Of a DNA stretch of 64,000 nucleotides, positions 26,631 through 36,412 are shown one piece after another; positions within the stretch are counted from its first letter, which is position 1; every line of letters begins with the position of its first letter. The stretch is from positions 1 through 64,000 of the forward strand of contig CALVHL010000002.1 of NCBI GenBank assembly GCA_944327625.1, given 5' to 3'. The notes under the pieces are model-generated. The model ran no database searches and was not told where the DNA came from. It was given only the letters and a program-made list of their open reading frames with translations. The translations under genes and the position numbers were made by a program. This DNA comes from an uncultured Clostridia bacterium. Its GTDB lineage: Bacteria > Bacillota > Clostridia > Christensenellales > Borkfalkiaceae.

Positions 26631-27834
26631 ATTTATAAGAGAATGTGAGGACGCACTCAAAGACAAATTTGCGATTGTCGACGATATTGCGTATTTCAAT
26701 CAGGTAAAGGTCCTTAATGCTTTCAGGCAAAACAGAATTGCCGTCAGGCACTTTGCGGGAACGACGGGCTACGGCTACGGCGACGAGGGCAGGGATACCC
26801 TCGGCAAGCTCTACGCCGACGTGTTCTCCGCCGAGGCGGGCATTGTTTCGCCCCATCTTCTTTCGGGAACTCACGCGCTGTCCGTCGCGCTTTTCGGCGT
26901 GTTGAAGGGCGGCGATACGCTCTTATGCGTCAGCGGTATGCCATACGACACTATCCGCCCCGTAATCTTCGGTGAAAATATTGGCTCTCTTAAAGATCTC
27001 GGCGTTAAGTTTGAATGTTGCGACCTGACGGCGGACGGAAATTTTGACCTTGAGGCTATCTCGGAAAAACTGAATAGGGCGACCGTCGTGTACATTCAGC
27101 GTTCGCGCGGGTACGAGCTCCGCGACGCTTTCTCCTGCGGACAAATAGGCGAAATTTGTAAATTTATACGCAAAAAGGGCTTTAAAGGCTGCATTTTTGT
27201 CGATAATTGCTACGGCGAGTTTGTGGAAAAGACAGAGCCTACCGAGGTCGGCGCAGATCTCTGCGTCGGTTCGCTCATAAAAAATGCGGGCGGCGGGCTT
27301 GCGCCCACGGGCGGCTATATCGTCGGCAAAGAGCGCTATATCGAAGCGATCGGCAGAAGACTGACCGCGCCGTCGATAGGGCTTGAAGTCGGCTCTTATG
27401 CCTTCGGCTATCAGTATTTTTATCAGGGGCTTTTCATGGCTCCGCATACTGTCGCGCAGGCGGTAAAGGGCTCGCTTCTCATCGGCTATGCAATGAGCAG
27501 GCTCGGCTTTATCAATTATCCTTCGATTGATAAGATGCCCTATGACATTACTCGCTGCATAGAATTTGACGACGCCGACAAAATGCAGAATTTCGTCAGG
27601 GAAGTGCAGTACGCTTCTCCCGTCGACAGCTTTGTCTGCTGCGAGGCGTGGGATATGCCGGGGTATGACGACAAAATAATCATGGCGGCGGGCACTTTCG
27701 TTTCGGGCGCGTCGATAGAGCTTTCGGCAGACGGCCCCGTAAAGCCGCCTTACGTCGCCTATTTCCAGGGCGGGCTTACTTACGAGCATTGCCGCTACGC
27801 GCTTGAAAGAATACTTGCAAAACTCAGGGCTTAA
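26617..27834 (+). CDS. YnbB-like PLP-dependent Cys/Met metabolism protein
   Basis: A fold-type-I PLP enzyme of the 'methionine gamma-lyase family / aluminium resistance' group (Bacillus YnbB), 405 residues. HFAGTTGYGYGDEGR and LSGTHALSVALFG are near the start, and the predicted PLP lysine is in SLIKNAGGGLAPTGGYI. The miaA-ynbB neighbourhood is the usual one in Firmicutes. The reaction of this subgroup is not firmly established, so the old 'aluminium resistance' name should not be taken as its function. Confidence 0.87.
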   Translation: MNDIEFIRECEDALKDKFAIVDDIAYFNQVKVLNAFRQNRIAVRHFAGTTGYGYGDEGRDTLGKLYADVFSAEAGIVSPHLLSGTHALSVALFGVLKGGDTLLCVSGMPYDTIRPVIFGENIGSLKDLGVKFECCDLTADGNFDLEAISEKLNRATVVYIQRSRGYELRDAFSCGQIGEICKFIRKKGFKGCIFVDNCYGEFVEKTEPTEVGADLCVGSLIKNAGGGLAPTGGYIVGKERYIEAIGRRLTAPSIGLEVGSYAFGYQYFYQGLFMAPHTVAQAVKGSLLIGYAMSRLGFINYPSIDKMPYDITRCIEFDDADKMQNFVREVQYASPVDSFVCCEAWDMPGYDDKIIMAAGTFVSGASIELSADGPVKPPYVAYFQGGLTYEHCRYALERILAKLRA

Positions 27835-27852
27835 AATAGTTTAAATACAAAA

Positions 27853-28368
27853 ATGACAGAAAAAATATCGGATTACAAAATTAGAAGGGCAGAAAACGCG
27901 GATATTGCGGCGATTGGCGAACTTCTATATCAGGTTCACGGCGTTCACGCGGCAATCCGTCCAGACCTTTTCGTCGAGGGCGGCAGGAAATACGACGATG
28001 TCGAACTTGCTGAAATTCTCAAAGACGACGATGCGCCCGTATTCGTGCTGACGGCGGACGGCGTCGTCGCGGGCTACATATTTTTGCGCATACAGCGCGA
28101 CTTACAGCCGTCGCACCGCGCGATTACTACGCTCTATATCGACGACCTCTGCGTCAGCGAAAAGGTAAGGGGACAGGGAATAGGGCATAAACTTTTTGCC
28201 TTTGCCGAGAAGTTTGCAAAAGATATCGGCGCTTACAACATAACCCTGCACGTTTACGAGGGCAATGACCGCGCAAAAATATTCTATGAAAATTTCGGGA
28301 TGAAAACACAGTACACGGCTATGGAAAAGATTGTTTCCGACAGCCGCCAGACGGATAAAAACTTATAA
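27853..28368 (+). CDS. GNAT-family N-acetyltransferase
   Basis: A 171-residue acetyl-CoA-dependent acetyltransferase. The acetyl-CoA-binding motif is VSEKVRGQGIGHKLF, preceded by the strand LYIDDLCV and followed by LHVYEGNDRAKIFYENFGM. The substrate cannot be read from sequence. The ATG has no clear ribosome binding site. It is the last plus-strand gene before the convergent groESL operon and shares its terminator. Confidence 0.85.
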   Translation: MTEKISDYKIRRAENADIAAIGELLYQVHGVHAAIRPDLFVEGGRKYDDVELAEILKDDDAPVFVLTADGVVAGYIFLRIQRDLQPSHRAITTLYIDDLCVSEKVRGQGIGHKLFAFAEKFAKDIGAYNITLHVYEGNDRAKIFYENFGMKTQYTAMEKIVSDSRQTDKNL

Positions 28369-28411
28369 TTAAATCGGATAAAACCAATTATTAAAATCGG
28401 CAAAAAAATAT

Positions 28412-28447
28412 GCGCCTCAGTTATCTGCTGAGACGCTTATTTTTTAC
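28412..28447. terminator. Bidirectional terminator
   Basis: Stem GCGCCTCAG (28412-28420) with CTGAGACGC (28428-28436), an A-run on one side and TTATTTTTT on the other. It serves both the GNAT gene and groEL. Confidence 0.8.
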
Positions 28448-28472
28448 TTTATTCGGTTAAATTTTGCTTTTA

Positions 28473-30110
<1,638 letters not shown>

Positions 30111-30142
30111 TTATAAATCTCCTTATAATCCGTATTTTTAAA

Positions 30143-30433
30143 TTATTCTACGATAGCAAGAATATCGCTCTGGCGAATGATGGTGTATTCCTTGCCGTCA
30201 ACCTTGACTTCCGTGCCGCTGTACTTGGAGAGCAGAACTTTGTCGCCTACCTTGACCTGCATTTCGATTTCCTTTCCGTCGATTATTCCGCCTGGACCGA
30301 CAGCTATAACCGTACAGGTTGCGGGTTTTTCCTGAGATGCGGCGGTGAGAATAATGCCGCCCTTGGTCTTTTCTTCGGCCTTTACTGCTTCAACGACAAC
30401 TCTGTCGAACAAAGGCTTTATATTCATAGTCAA
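30143..30433 (-). CDS. groES: Co-chaperonin GroES
   Basis: The 10-kDa lid of GroEL, 96 residues. It begins NIKPLFDRVVVEAVKAEEKTKGG, and the mobile loop and the late GDKVLLSKYSGTEVK are typical. A strong GGAGGA precedes the ATG. No CIRCE operator (TTAGCACTC-N9-GAGTGCTAA) is visible in the 140 bases upstream. A weak TTGATT-17-TAAATT is the best promoter candidate, so heat regulation by HrcA is not supported by the sequence. Confidence 0.97.
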   Translation of the reverse strand: MTMNIKPLFDRVVVEAVKAEEKTKGGIILTAASQEKPATCTVIAVGPGGIIDGKEIEMQVKVGDKVLLSKYSGTEVKVDGKEYTIIRQSDILAIVE

Positions 30434-30511
30434 ATTCCTCCGAGAGAAAAATTTTTTTACAAATAATTTATAAACGGGTTAAAATAAAATCAAACACGTG
30501 AAAATAAAAAA

Positions 30512-30540
30512 TTGCAATTTGAGGAATATTGTGGTAGAAT
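30512..30540 (+). promoter_or_regulatory. Promoter of the dCMP deaminase operon
   Basis: TTGCAA (30512-30517), 17 bases, TAGAAT (30535-30540). It gives a leader of about 27 bases. Divergent from groES. Confidence 0.65.
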
Positions 30541-30573
30541 AACATTGATTTTATATCGCGGGGGCATTTTCCG

Positions 30574-31023
30574 ATGGATAAGTGGGATAAACGATTTATG
30601 GAAATGGCAGAACAGATCGGCGGTTGGTCAAGCTGTTTTCAGAAAAACCGCCACGTCGGCGCAATAATCGTCAAGAATAAGCGCATAATCGCCACGGGCT
30701 ACAACGGCGCGCCTCAGGGCATAAAAAGCTGTGCCGACAAGGGCGAATGTCTGAGGAAAAAGCTCAACATTGCAAGCGGCACGATGCAGGAAATCTGTTA
30801 TGCCGTACACGCCGAGCAGAACGCCATAATTCAGGCTGCGAGGGTTGGTTGCAGCGTCGAAGGGTGCACGCTGTATTGTACGCATCAGCCCTGCGTTATA
30901 TGCGCCAAGATAATCATAAACTCCGGCATAACGCGCGTGGTCTACAAGGAGGGCTATCCCGACGATTTCTCGGTACAGCTATTCAATGAAGCCAACGTAA
31001 AACTTGAAAAATACTGTGAATGA
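30574..31023 (+). CDS. dCMP deaminase (ComEB family)
   Basis: A 149-residue zinc cytidine/deoxycytidylate deaminase. The zinc-site motifs are HAEQNAII (His and catalytic Glu) and PCVICAKIIINSGI (two Cys). NRHVGAIIVKNKRIIATGYNGAP is typical of dCMP deaminases, which supply dUMP for thymidylate synthesis. It is the first gene of a plus-strand run with cyclophilin and purB downstream. Confidence 0.92.
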   Translation: MDKWDKRFMEMAEQIGGWSSCFQKNRHVGAIIVKNKRIIATGYNGAPQGIKSCADKGECLRKKLNIASGTMQEICYAVHAEQNAIIQAARVGCSVEGCTLYCTHQPCVICAKIIINSGITRVVYKEGYPDDFSVQLFNEANVKLEKYCE

Positions 31024-31046
31024 GCAAACTTTCAGGAGGTAATGTC

Positions 31047-31574
31047 ATGCAGAATCCCGTTGCTACGATAACCATGGAAAACGGCGGCGTAATTAAGGTC
31101 GAACTCTATCCCGAAAAAGCGCCCAATACCGTAAATAATTTCATTTCGCTTGCCAATTCCGGCTTCTATGACGGCATAATCTTTCACCGCGTCATCAAGG
31201 GCTTTATGATTCAGGGCGGCGATCCCGCAGGCGTCGGCACGGGCGGCCCCGGCTATTGCATAGAGGGCGAATTTGCCATAAACGGCTTTAAGAAGAACGA
31301 CATAAAGCACCTTCGCGGCGTCATTTCGATGGCGCGCGCAATGAACCCAAACAGCGCGGGTTCGCAATTTTTCATAATGCACGACGACGCGGCATATCTC
31401 GACGGACAGTACGCGGCGTTCGGCAAGGTGACCGAGGGCATGGAGATCGTCGACGAGATTGCGTCGGTTGCGACCGATTATGCTGACAAACCCAAAAAAC
31501 CGCAGACAATGAAGTCCGTAAGGGTAGAGACCTTCGGCGTCGATTATCCCGCCCCCAGAAAGTACGCGAGATAA
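31047..31574 (+). CDS. Cyclophilin-type peptidyl-prolyl isomerase
   Basis: Cytosolic cyclophilin of 175 residues. It speeds proline cis-trans isomerisation in protein folding. Family core: PNTVNNFISLANSGFYDG, FHRVIKGFMIQGGDP and GSQFFIMHDDA. No signal peptide. The start at 31047 is set by an excellent AGGAGGT at 31034-31040. An in-frame extension upstream to 31020 overlaps the preceding gene and is unlikely. Confidence 0.94.
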   Translation: MQNPVATITMENGGVIKVELYPEKAPNTVNNFISLANSGFYDGIIFHRVIKGFMIQGGDPAGVGTGGPGYCIEGEFAINGFKKNDIKHLRGVISMARAMNPNSAGSQFFIMHDDAAYLDGQYAAFGKVTEGMEIVDEIASVATDYADKPKKPQTMKSVRVETFGVDYPAPRKYAR

Positions 31575-31575
31575 T

Positions 31576-31800
31576 ATGGACAGAAAGACTATTTTTCTCA
31601 TCGCCCTCGGCATTTTCTGCGCGGCGATAGTCTGTCTTATTGTCGGGCTCGCCCTGTTTCTGACGACTTCCGACGGGGTTATTGCCGTTGTCGGCATTGC
31701 AATGACGGCAATCGGCGCGATGATGGGCTTTCTGCCGCTCGTCGTAATGATTGCTCTGCTCGTTCTCAGGCTCGTCAATAAGAATGAAGATAAAAATTAA
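31576..31800 (+). CDS. Small two-segment membrane protein (74 aa)
   Basis: A 74-residue protein made almost wholly of two hydrophobic helices (about 6-29 and 35-64) with a charged tail (KNEDKN). No family recognised. It begins one base after the cyclophilin stop and ends before the purB ribosome binding site, so it belongs to the same operon. Function unknown. Confidence 0.65.
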   Translation: MDRKTIFLIALGIFCAAIVCLIVGLALFLTTSDGVIAVVGIAMTAIGAMMGFLPLVVMIALLVLRLVNKNEDKN

Positions 31801-31827
31801 ACCTGCAAATCATAATTGGAGATAAAT

Positions 31828-33261
31828 ATGGATAATTCAGTTTACGCAAACCCTCTCATTACGCGCTACGCAAGCAAGGAAATGGCTGCGGCTTTTTCCG
31901 ACGAAAAGCGTTTTAAGCTTTGGAGAAAACTGTGGATAGCCCTCGCGGAGTCGGAAATGGAACTCGGGCTCAATATCACGAAAGAGCAGATAGACGACCT
32001 CAAAAAGTATGCCGACGACATAAATTTCGAGCTTGCGGAAAAGTTTGAAAGGGAGGTTAGGCACGACGTAATGGCGCACGTCAGGGCTTACGGCAGCCAG
32101 GCGACCAAGGCCAAGGCGATTATTCACCTCGGCGCAACGAGCTGTTTCGTCGACTGCAACTCCGAACTCATTATGATGAACGACGCGCTTAAAATAATAA
32201 AGAAAAAGCTCGTCAACGTAATGGACAAGCTCAAAAACTTTGCGCTTATATATAAAGATCTGCCCACGCTCGGCTTCACTCACCTTCAACCCGCGCAACT
32301 GACTACCGTCGGCAAAAGGGCAACGCTGTGGCTTCAGGACCTCGAGATGGACTATTTCAACCTCGTCAACCTCGAAAATAACTTCAAGCTGAGGGGCGTA
32401 AAAGGTACGACGGGTACGCAGGCAAGCTTTATGGAGCTGTTTAACGGCGATACAGAAAAGGTCAAGCTGCTCGAAAAGAAGGTCGTCGAAAAGCTCGGCT
32501 ATGACAAAGTTTACGGCGTAACGGGGCAGACTTATCCCAGAAAATTTGACTATAACGTGCTCTGCGTGCTGTCGCAGATAGCGCAGAGCGCATATAAGTT
32601 CTCCAACGACATCCGCATCCTTCAAAATATGAAGGAGATAGAGGAGCCGTTCGAGAAATCGCAGATCGGTTCTTCGGCAATGGCATACAAGCGCAACCCC
32701 ATGCGCAGCGAAAGAATGGGCTCGCTTGCAAGATACGTCATTTCCCTGCCCATGAATACGGCGATAACTGCGGGAACGCAGTGGTTCGAGAGGACGCTCG
32801 ACGACTCGGCTAACCGCAGAATAGTTCTGGCGCAGGCATTCCTCGCGCTCGACGGCATACTCAATATATATATGAACGTCAGTGAAAATCTCGTCGTCTA
32901 CGATAAGGTCATCGCAAAACATATTTCCGCCGAGCTTCCCTTCATGGCAACCGAAAATATAATGATGGAATGCGTCAAGGCTGGCGGCGACAGGCAGGAA
33001 CTTCACGAGAGAATAAGGGTGCTCTCGATGGAGGCGGGCAAAAACGTCAAGGAAAGGGGGCTTGAAAATAACCTCATAGAGCTCATCAAGGGCGACAAGA
33101 TGTTTGCCGCGGCTCACGATAAGCTCACCGAAATACTCGACGCTAAAAACTTCGTCGGTCGCGCGCCCCAGCAGACTGTTGAATTTATCGAAAACGAAAT
33201 TCAGCCCATTCTCGACGAAAACGGCGGCGATCTCGGTCTCAGCGGAGAGGTCAGGGTATAA
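31828..33261 (+). CDS. purB: Adenylosuccinate lyase
   Basis: Purine biosynthesis enzyme that releases fumarate from SAICAR and adenylosuccinate, 477 residues. Fumarase/aspartase superfamily signature SSAMAYKRNPMRSE, with GATSCFVDCN and THLQPAQLTTVGKR upstream. The ATG at 31828 has TTGGAGAT before it. The four-codon upstream alternative has no better site. Length and motif spacing are normal for the PurB type. No other pur genes are present nearby. Confidence 0.95.
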   Translation: MDNSVYANPLITRYASKEMAAAFSDEKRFKLWRKLWIALAESEMELGLNITKEQIDDLKKYADDINFELAEKFEREVRHDVMAHVRAYGSQATKAKAIIHLGATSCFVDCNSELIMMNDALKIIKKKLVNVMDKLKNFALIYKDLPTLGFTHLQPAQLTTVGKRATLWLQDLEMDYFNLVNLENNFKLRGVKGTTGTQASFMELFNGDTEKVKLLEKKVVEKLGYDKVYGVTGQTYPRKFDYNVLCVLSQIAQSAYKFSNDIRILQNMKEIEEPFEKSQIGSSAMAYKRNPMRSERMGSLARYVISLPMNTAITAGTQWFERTLDDSANRRIVLAQAFLALDGILNIYMNVSENLVVYDKVIAKHISAELPFMATENIMMECVKAGGDRQELHERIRVLSMEAGKNVKERGLENNLIELIKGDKMFAAAHDKLTEILDAKNFVGRAPQQTVEFIENEIQPILDENGGDLGLSGEVRV

Positions 33262-33262
33262 C

Positions 33263-33718
33263 TTGAAAGAGAGATTTAAAATGCCTTCTGCCGTCATAGT
33301 CATGCTTACGCGCACGGTCGGCGGCAGAAAGCAGATTTTATTGCAACGCAGGCAGAATACGGGGTTTGCAGACGACCTGTGGGATTTTTCCTTTTCGGGA
33401 CACGTCGAACACGGCGAGAGCATGACCGAGGCGGCGATCAGAGAAGCGGAGGAGGAAATCGGCGTAAAAATCGAGTCCTCCGATCTAATATTTGTCGCAC
33501 TCGTACATAAGCGGGAAAAGCAGATTGATCTGACCTACTTGAACGCATATTTCGTATGCGACAAGTTCTGCGGTCAACCGCATATCTGCGAGGCTGATAA
33601 ATGTTCGCAGCTAGCGTGGTTCGATATTGAAAATCTGCCCGACGATCTCATTTATGACCGCAGGAAAGTAATTGAAGAATGCGCAAAGGGCAATAATTTT
33701 CTGCAAATCGGTTGGTAG
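33263..33718 (+). CDS. NUDIX hydrolase
   Basis: A 151-residue NUDIX pyrophosphohydrolase with the box G-x5-E-x7-REUxEExGU at GHVEHGESMTEAAIREAEEEIGV. The substrate, a nucleoside diphosphate derivative, is not determined by sequence. I prefer the TTG at 33263, one base after purB, because it gives the N-terminus MKERFKMPSAV common in this group and has GGAGAGG upstream. The ATG at 33281 is the alternative. It is the last gene before tRNA-Trp. Confidence 0.85.
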   Translation: MKERFKMPSAVIVMLTRTVGGRKQILLQRRQNTGFADDLWDFSFSGHVEHGESMTEAAIREAEEEIGVKIESSDLIFVALVHKREKQIDLTYLNAYFVCDKFCGQPHICEADKCSQLAWFDIENLPDDLIYDRRKVIEECAKGNNFLQIGW

Positions 33719-33786
33719 ATAATTTGTTTCCGTCATATTTTGTTTTGGTGGGAAACGCTACTCTGCCGTTGGGTTGGGCGGATAAA

Positions 33787-33817
33787 AGAAAAACGCCCTA
33801 ACTTGCGTTAAGGCGTT
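33787..33817 (-). terminator. Terminator of tRNA-Trp
   Basis: On the minus strand, AAACGCCTTAAC and GTTAGGGCGTTT pair with one mismatch around GCAA. TTTTTC follows, directly after the encoded CCA of the tRNA. Confidence 0.8.
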
Positions 33818-33892
33818 TGGCAGGGGAAACACGATTCGAACATGCAACCGACGGTTTTGGAGACCGCGACTCTACCGTTGAGCTATTCCCCT
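33818..33892 (-). tRNA. tRNA-Trp (CCA)
   Basis: A complete cloverleaf on the minus strand, 75 bases including encoded CCA. Acceptor stem AGGGGAA with TTTCCCCT, discriminator G, anticodon loop CTCCAAA presenting CCA for tryptophan UGG codons. T arm GTTCGAATC. It lies antisense between the NUDIX gene and proC and has its own promoter and terminator. Confidence 0.97.
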
Positions 33893-33911
33893 AAAAAGTT
33901 TTAGCTTAGAC

Positions 33912-33940
33912 ATTATATATTATCAAATAAGATTAGTCAA
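33912..33940 (-). promoter_or_regulatory. Promoter of tRNA-Trp
   Basis: Minus-strand TTGACT (33935-33940), 17 bases, TATAAT (33912-33917), placing the start close to the 5' end of the tRNA. It faces away from proC. Confidence 0.8.
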
Positions 33941-33960
33941 CTGTTTTTGGAGTTCAATAT

Positions 33961-34773
33961 ATGAAAAAACCTTATAAACTTGGAGTAATCGGCTGCGGAT
34001 TTATGGCAAGCGCAATATTGCGCGGCGCGGTCCTTTCCGATTTTCTCAAAGGCAAAAAGATAATAGTCAGCGATACCGATCTCTCCAAAGTAGAGAAGAT
34101 GGGCGAGGAGCTGGGCATTACCGCCTGCGACAGCAACCGCTATGTCGCGGAAAACAGCGAATATCTGCTCTTTGCGATCAAGCCGCAGAATTTCCCCGAA
34201 GTTGCGGCGGAAATAAGCGACGTCAGCCCAGACAAGGTCATAAGCATAATGGCGGGCGTAAGAAAGGACAAGATAAAGAACTCGCTCGGCGTGGGGCTGA
34301 TTAAAGTTGCCCGTTGTATGCCCAATCTGCCCTGCACGGTGGGAAGCGGAATGATGGCGGTAGATATGAGCGATTTCAACACCGACACCGAGGATACCGA
34401 ATTCATAAGCAATCTCTTTAACTGCATGGGCGAAGTGCTCAGCACCGAAGAAGCCAAGCTTGACGCGGTTACGGGCATTAGCGGAAGCGGCCCTGCGTAT
34501 GTCTTTCTTTTCATCGACAGCTTAGTCGAGGCGGGTATTGAAAACGGGCTCACGGCGGACGAAGCCAAATTTTTAGCCGTTCAGACCGTGCTCGGCGGCG
34601 CTGAAATGGTCATTAACAGCGATAAGCCGCTTCCCGAACTCATCAAAAACGTGTGCAGCAAGGGCGGCACGACCATAGAGGCGATAAAGGTGTTCGAGGC
34701 TAATAATTTCAGAAAGATCATCTTCGACGCCGTCGCCGCCTGCGTAAGGCGCTCAAAAGAGCTTTCCGAATGA
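33961..34773 (+). CDS. proC: Pyrroline-5-carboxylate reductase
   Basis: Last step of proline biosynthesis, 270 residues. Dinucleotide-binding start KLGVIGCGFMASAIL, RCMPNLPCTVGSGM, and the C-terminal signature AVTGISGSGPAYVFLFIDS. The start has TTGGAG eight bases upstream. It overlaps rnhA by 4 bases (ATGA), so the two are translationally coupled. No proA or proB nearby. Confidence 0.95.
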   Translation: MKKPYKLGVIGCGFMASAILRGAVLSDFLKGKKIIVSDTDLSKVEKMGEELGITACDSNRYVAENSEYLLFAIKPQNFPEVAAEISDVSPDKVISIMAGVRKDKIKNSLGVGLIKVARCMPNLPCTVGSGMMAVDMSDFNTDTEDTEFISNLFNCMGEVLSTEEAKLDAVTGISGSGPAYVFLFIDSLVEAGIENGLTADEAKFLAVQTVLGGAEMVINSDKPLPELIKNVCSKGGTTIEAIKVFEANNFRKIIFDAVAACVRRSKELSE

Positions 34774-35213
34774 AAAAAGTCACTCTCTATACCGACGGAG
34801 CCTGCTCGGGCAATCCCGGCGTGGGCGGCTGGGGAGCTGTTCTCATGTTCAGGGACGTGAAGAAAGAGATTTCGGGCGCGGAGGCGGAGACCACCAACAA
34901 CCGAATGGAGATAAGCGCGGTCATCTACGGGCTGGAATGTCTCAAAGAGCCCTGCGAAGTCGACGTATTCAGCGATTCCGCTTACACCGTCAACGCCTTT
35001 TTAAGCGGGTGGATATACGGCTGGGCGGCTAACGGCTGGAAGAAGGCGGACAATAAGCCCGTGCTCAATTCCGACCTCTGGCAAAGGCTGCTCGCCCTGA
35101 CTGAAATACACAGGGTGACCTTTCACAAGGTGAAGGGACACGCCGACAACGAATACAACAACCGATGCGATAAACTTGCGACTGACGCAATAAAAAATTA
35201 TAAAGCGGAATAA
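34770..35213 (+). CDS. rnhA: Ribonuclease HI
   Basis: Cuts the RNA strand of RNA-DNA hybrids. 147 residues with the catalytic carboxylates visible: YTDGACSGNPG (Asp), NNRMEISAVIYGLE (Glu), DVFSDSAYTVN (Asp), and the final KVKGHADNEYNNRCD. Length is normal for the HI type without a hybrid-binding domain. Confidence 0.96.
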   Translation: MKKVTLYTDGACSGNPGVGGWGAVLMFRDVKKEISGAEAETTNNRMEISAVIYGLECLKEPCEVDVFSDSAYTVNAFLSGWIYGWAANGWKKADNKPVLNSDLWQRLLALTEIHRVTFHKVKGHADNEYNNRCDKLATDAIKNYKAE

Positions 35214-35267
35214 TTCCTGTGATTTTTTCCTATTATAATTACTGAATACTCAACGCGGGTAATAAAC

Positions 35268-36227
35268 TTGGATAATAATAAGAGACAAAGAGCAATGGCA
35301 ATTCTGAGGCAAGTCGCCGACCTTATGTTGGCGACGGTTTTGGGTGTCGTTGCTTTTCTCTTTATGGCTTACGGACTTAGCTATAAGGGGCTGAATATCA
35401 TTGCCGAGAACTATACGCTGCTGCTCTGCCTGACTTCCGCGGTCGTCGCCGTGCTGATAGTGCTCTATTATGTGTTCTATTTCCTTAAAAAGCAGTCGAT
35501 GCACAGGCTTATTTTATGTGCTCTTGTATGCCTTGACATCTTTTCGGCAATATTTTATGCGATAAGCGCGGCGGGAATTATAGATAAATTCACGAGCATA
35601 GACGCCCTGCAACAGTACATTGCAAGCTTCAAGGGCACGGCGGTATTTATCTTCATTCTCATACAGTTTTTGCAGGTTGTCATTCTGCCCGTTCCCGGCT
35701 CTGTAACCGTCGGGGTGGGCGTGGTGCTGTTCGGTCCGCTTAAAAGTTCTCTTTATAGCTTAGTCGGCATACTTTTAGGCTCTGTCGTCGCGTTCTTCAT
35801 AGGCAGGGTGATAGGCTATAAGGCGGTATGCTGGATTGTCGGCAAGGAAGACCTCGACAAGTGGCTTGAAAAGGTAAAGGGAAAGGACTATCTTCTGCTT
35901 TCCATAATGTTTCTTCTGCCGCTCTTTCCCGACGACGTGCTGTGTTTCGTCGCGGGGCTGTCGTCGATGACGACGGGCTATTTCCTCGTAATGATCGTGA
36001 TAACGAGGGTTATTTCGGTATTCACCACTTCGTATTCGCTCAACACCATTCCGTTTACGACGTGGTGGGGCATACTTATATGGATTGCGCTGTTCGCGCT
36101 CATCGTCACGGCGTTCTGGCTGGTATGCAAATATTCTGACAAGATAGATGCGTTTTTAAAGCGCCGCTTCAAAATAAAGGGCAGACACGACGAGGACGAG
36201 GGCAACAAAGGCGACGGAAAATCTTAA
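35268..36227 (+). CDS. TVP38/TMEM64-family membrane protein
   Basis: A polytopic membrane protein of about 319 residues with the SNARE-associated/VTT domain: VILPVPGSVTVGVGVVLFGP, then SVVAFFIGRVIGYK and LFPDDVLCFVAGLSSM. Six to seven hydrophobic helices and a basic, charged C-terminus. Relatives include DedA-like transporters or lipid scramblases, but the substrate is unknown here. The start is uncertain: a TTG at 35268 gives MDNNKRQR, and an ATG about nine codons later is the alternative. Confidence 0.8.
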   Translation: MDNNKRQRAMAILRQVADLMLATVLGVVAFLFMAYGLSYKGLNIIAENYTLLLCLTSAVVAVLIVLYYVFYFLKKQSMHRLILCALVCLDIFSAIFYAISAAGIIDKFTSIDALQQYIASFKGTAVFIFILIQFLQVVILPVPGSVTVGVGVVLFGPLKSSLYSLVGILLGSVVAFFIGRVIGYKAVCWIVGKEDLDKWLEKVKGKDYLLLSIMFLLPLFPDDVLCFVAGLSSMTTGYFLVMIVITRVISVFTTSYSLNTIPFTTWWGILIWIALFALIVTAFWLVCKYSDKIDAFLKRRFKIKGRHDEDEGNKGDGKS

Positions 36228-36247
36228 ATTTATCTGATCTGCGGCTG

Positions 36248-36281
36248 CCGTTCGGGAGTGTGTTCCGGACGGTGGTTTTTT
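36248..36281 (+). terminator. Rho-independent terminator
   Basis: CCGTTCGGGA (36248-36257) pairs with TTCCGGACGG (36263-36272, including G-U pairs) and is followed by TGGTTTTTT. It closes the membrane-protein transcript before the decarboxylase operon promoter. Confidence 0.75.
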
Positions 36282-36347
36282 GTGACGCGGCAATGAAAAT
36301 CCGGTAAAAAGAATGGCGCGAAATTAAAGATTTTTCCCTCAATAAGG

Positions 36348-36376
36348 TTGCTTTTGTTGAGGATTTTTGGTACAAT
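36348..36376 (+). promoter_or_regulatory. Promoter of the decarboxylase operon
   Basis: TTGCTT (36348-36353), 17 bases, TACAAT (36371-36376). The leader of about 30 bases carries AGGAG at 36400-36404 before the ATG at 36413. Confidence 0.65.
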
Positions 36377-36412
36377 GTTATTCGAGAAAATTTGGCATCA
36401 GGAGTATTTCAG

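Noticed and set aside
30434..30573. Possible CIRCE or CtsR operator before groES
   Set aside because: No nine-base inverted repeat of the CIRCE type and no tandem GGTCAAA-type heptads could be found on either strand.
31837..33423. A 528-residue open frame antisense to purB and the NUDIX gene
   Set aside because: It mirrors two certain genes and has no recognisable domain. Similar shadows occur opposite oadA (39848-41419) and other genes.
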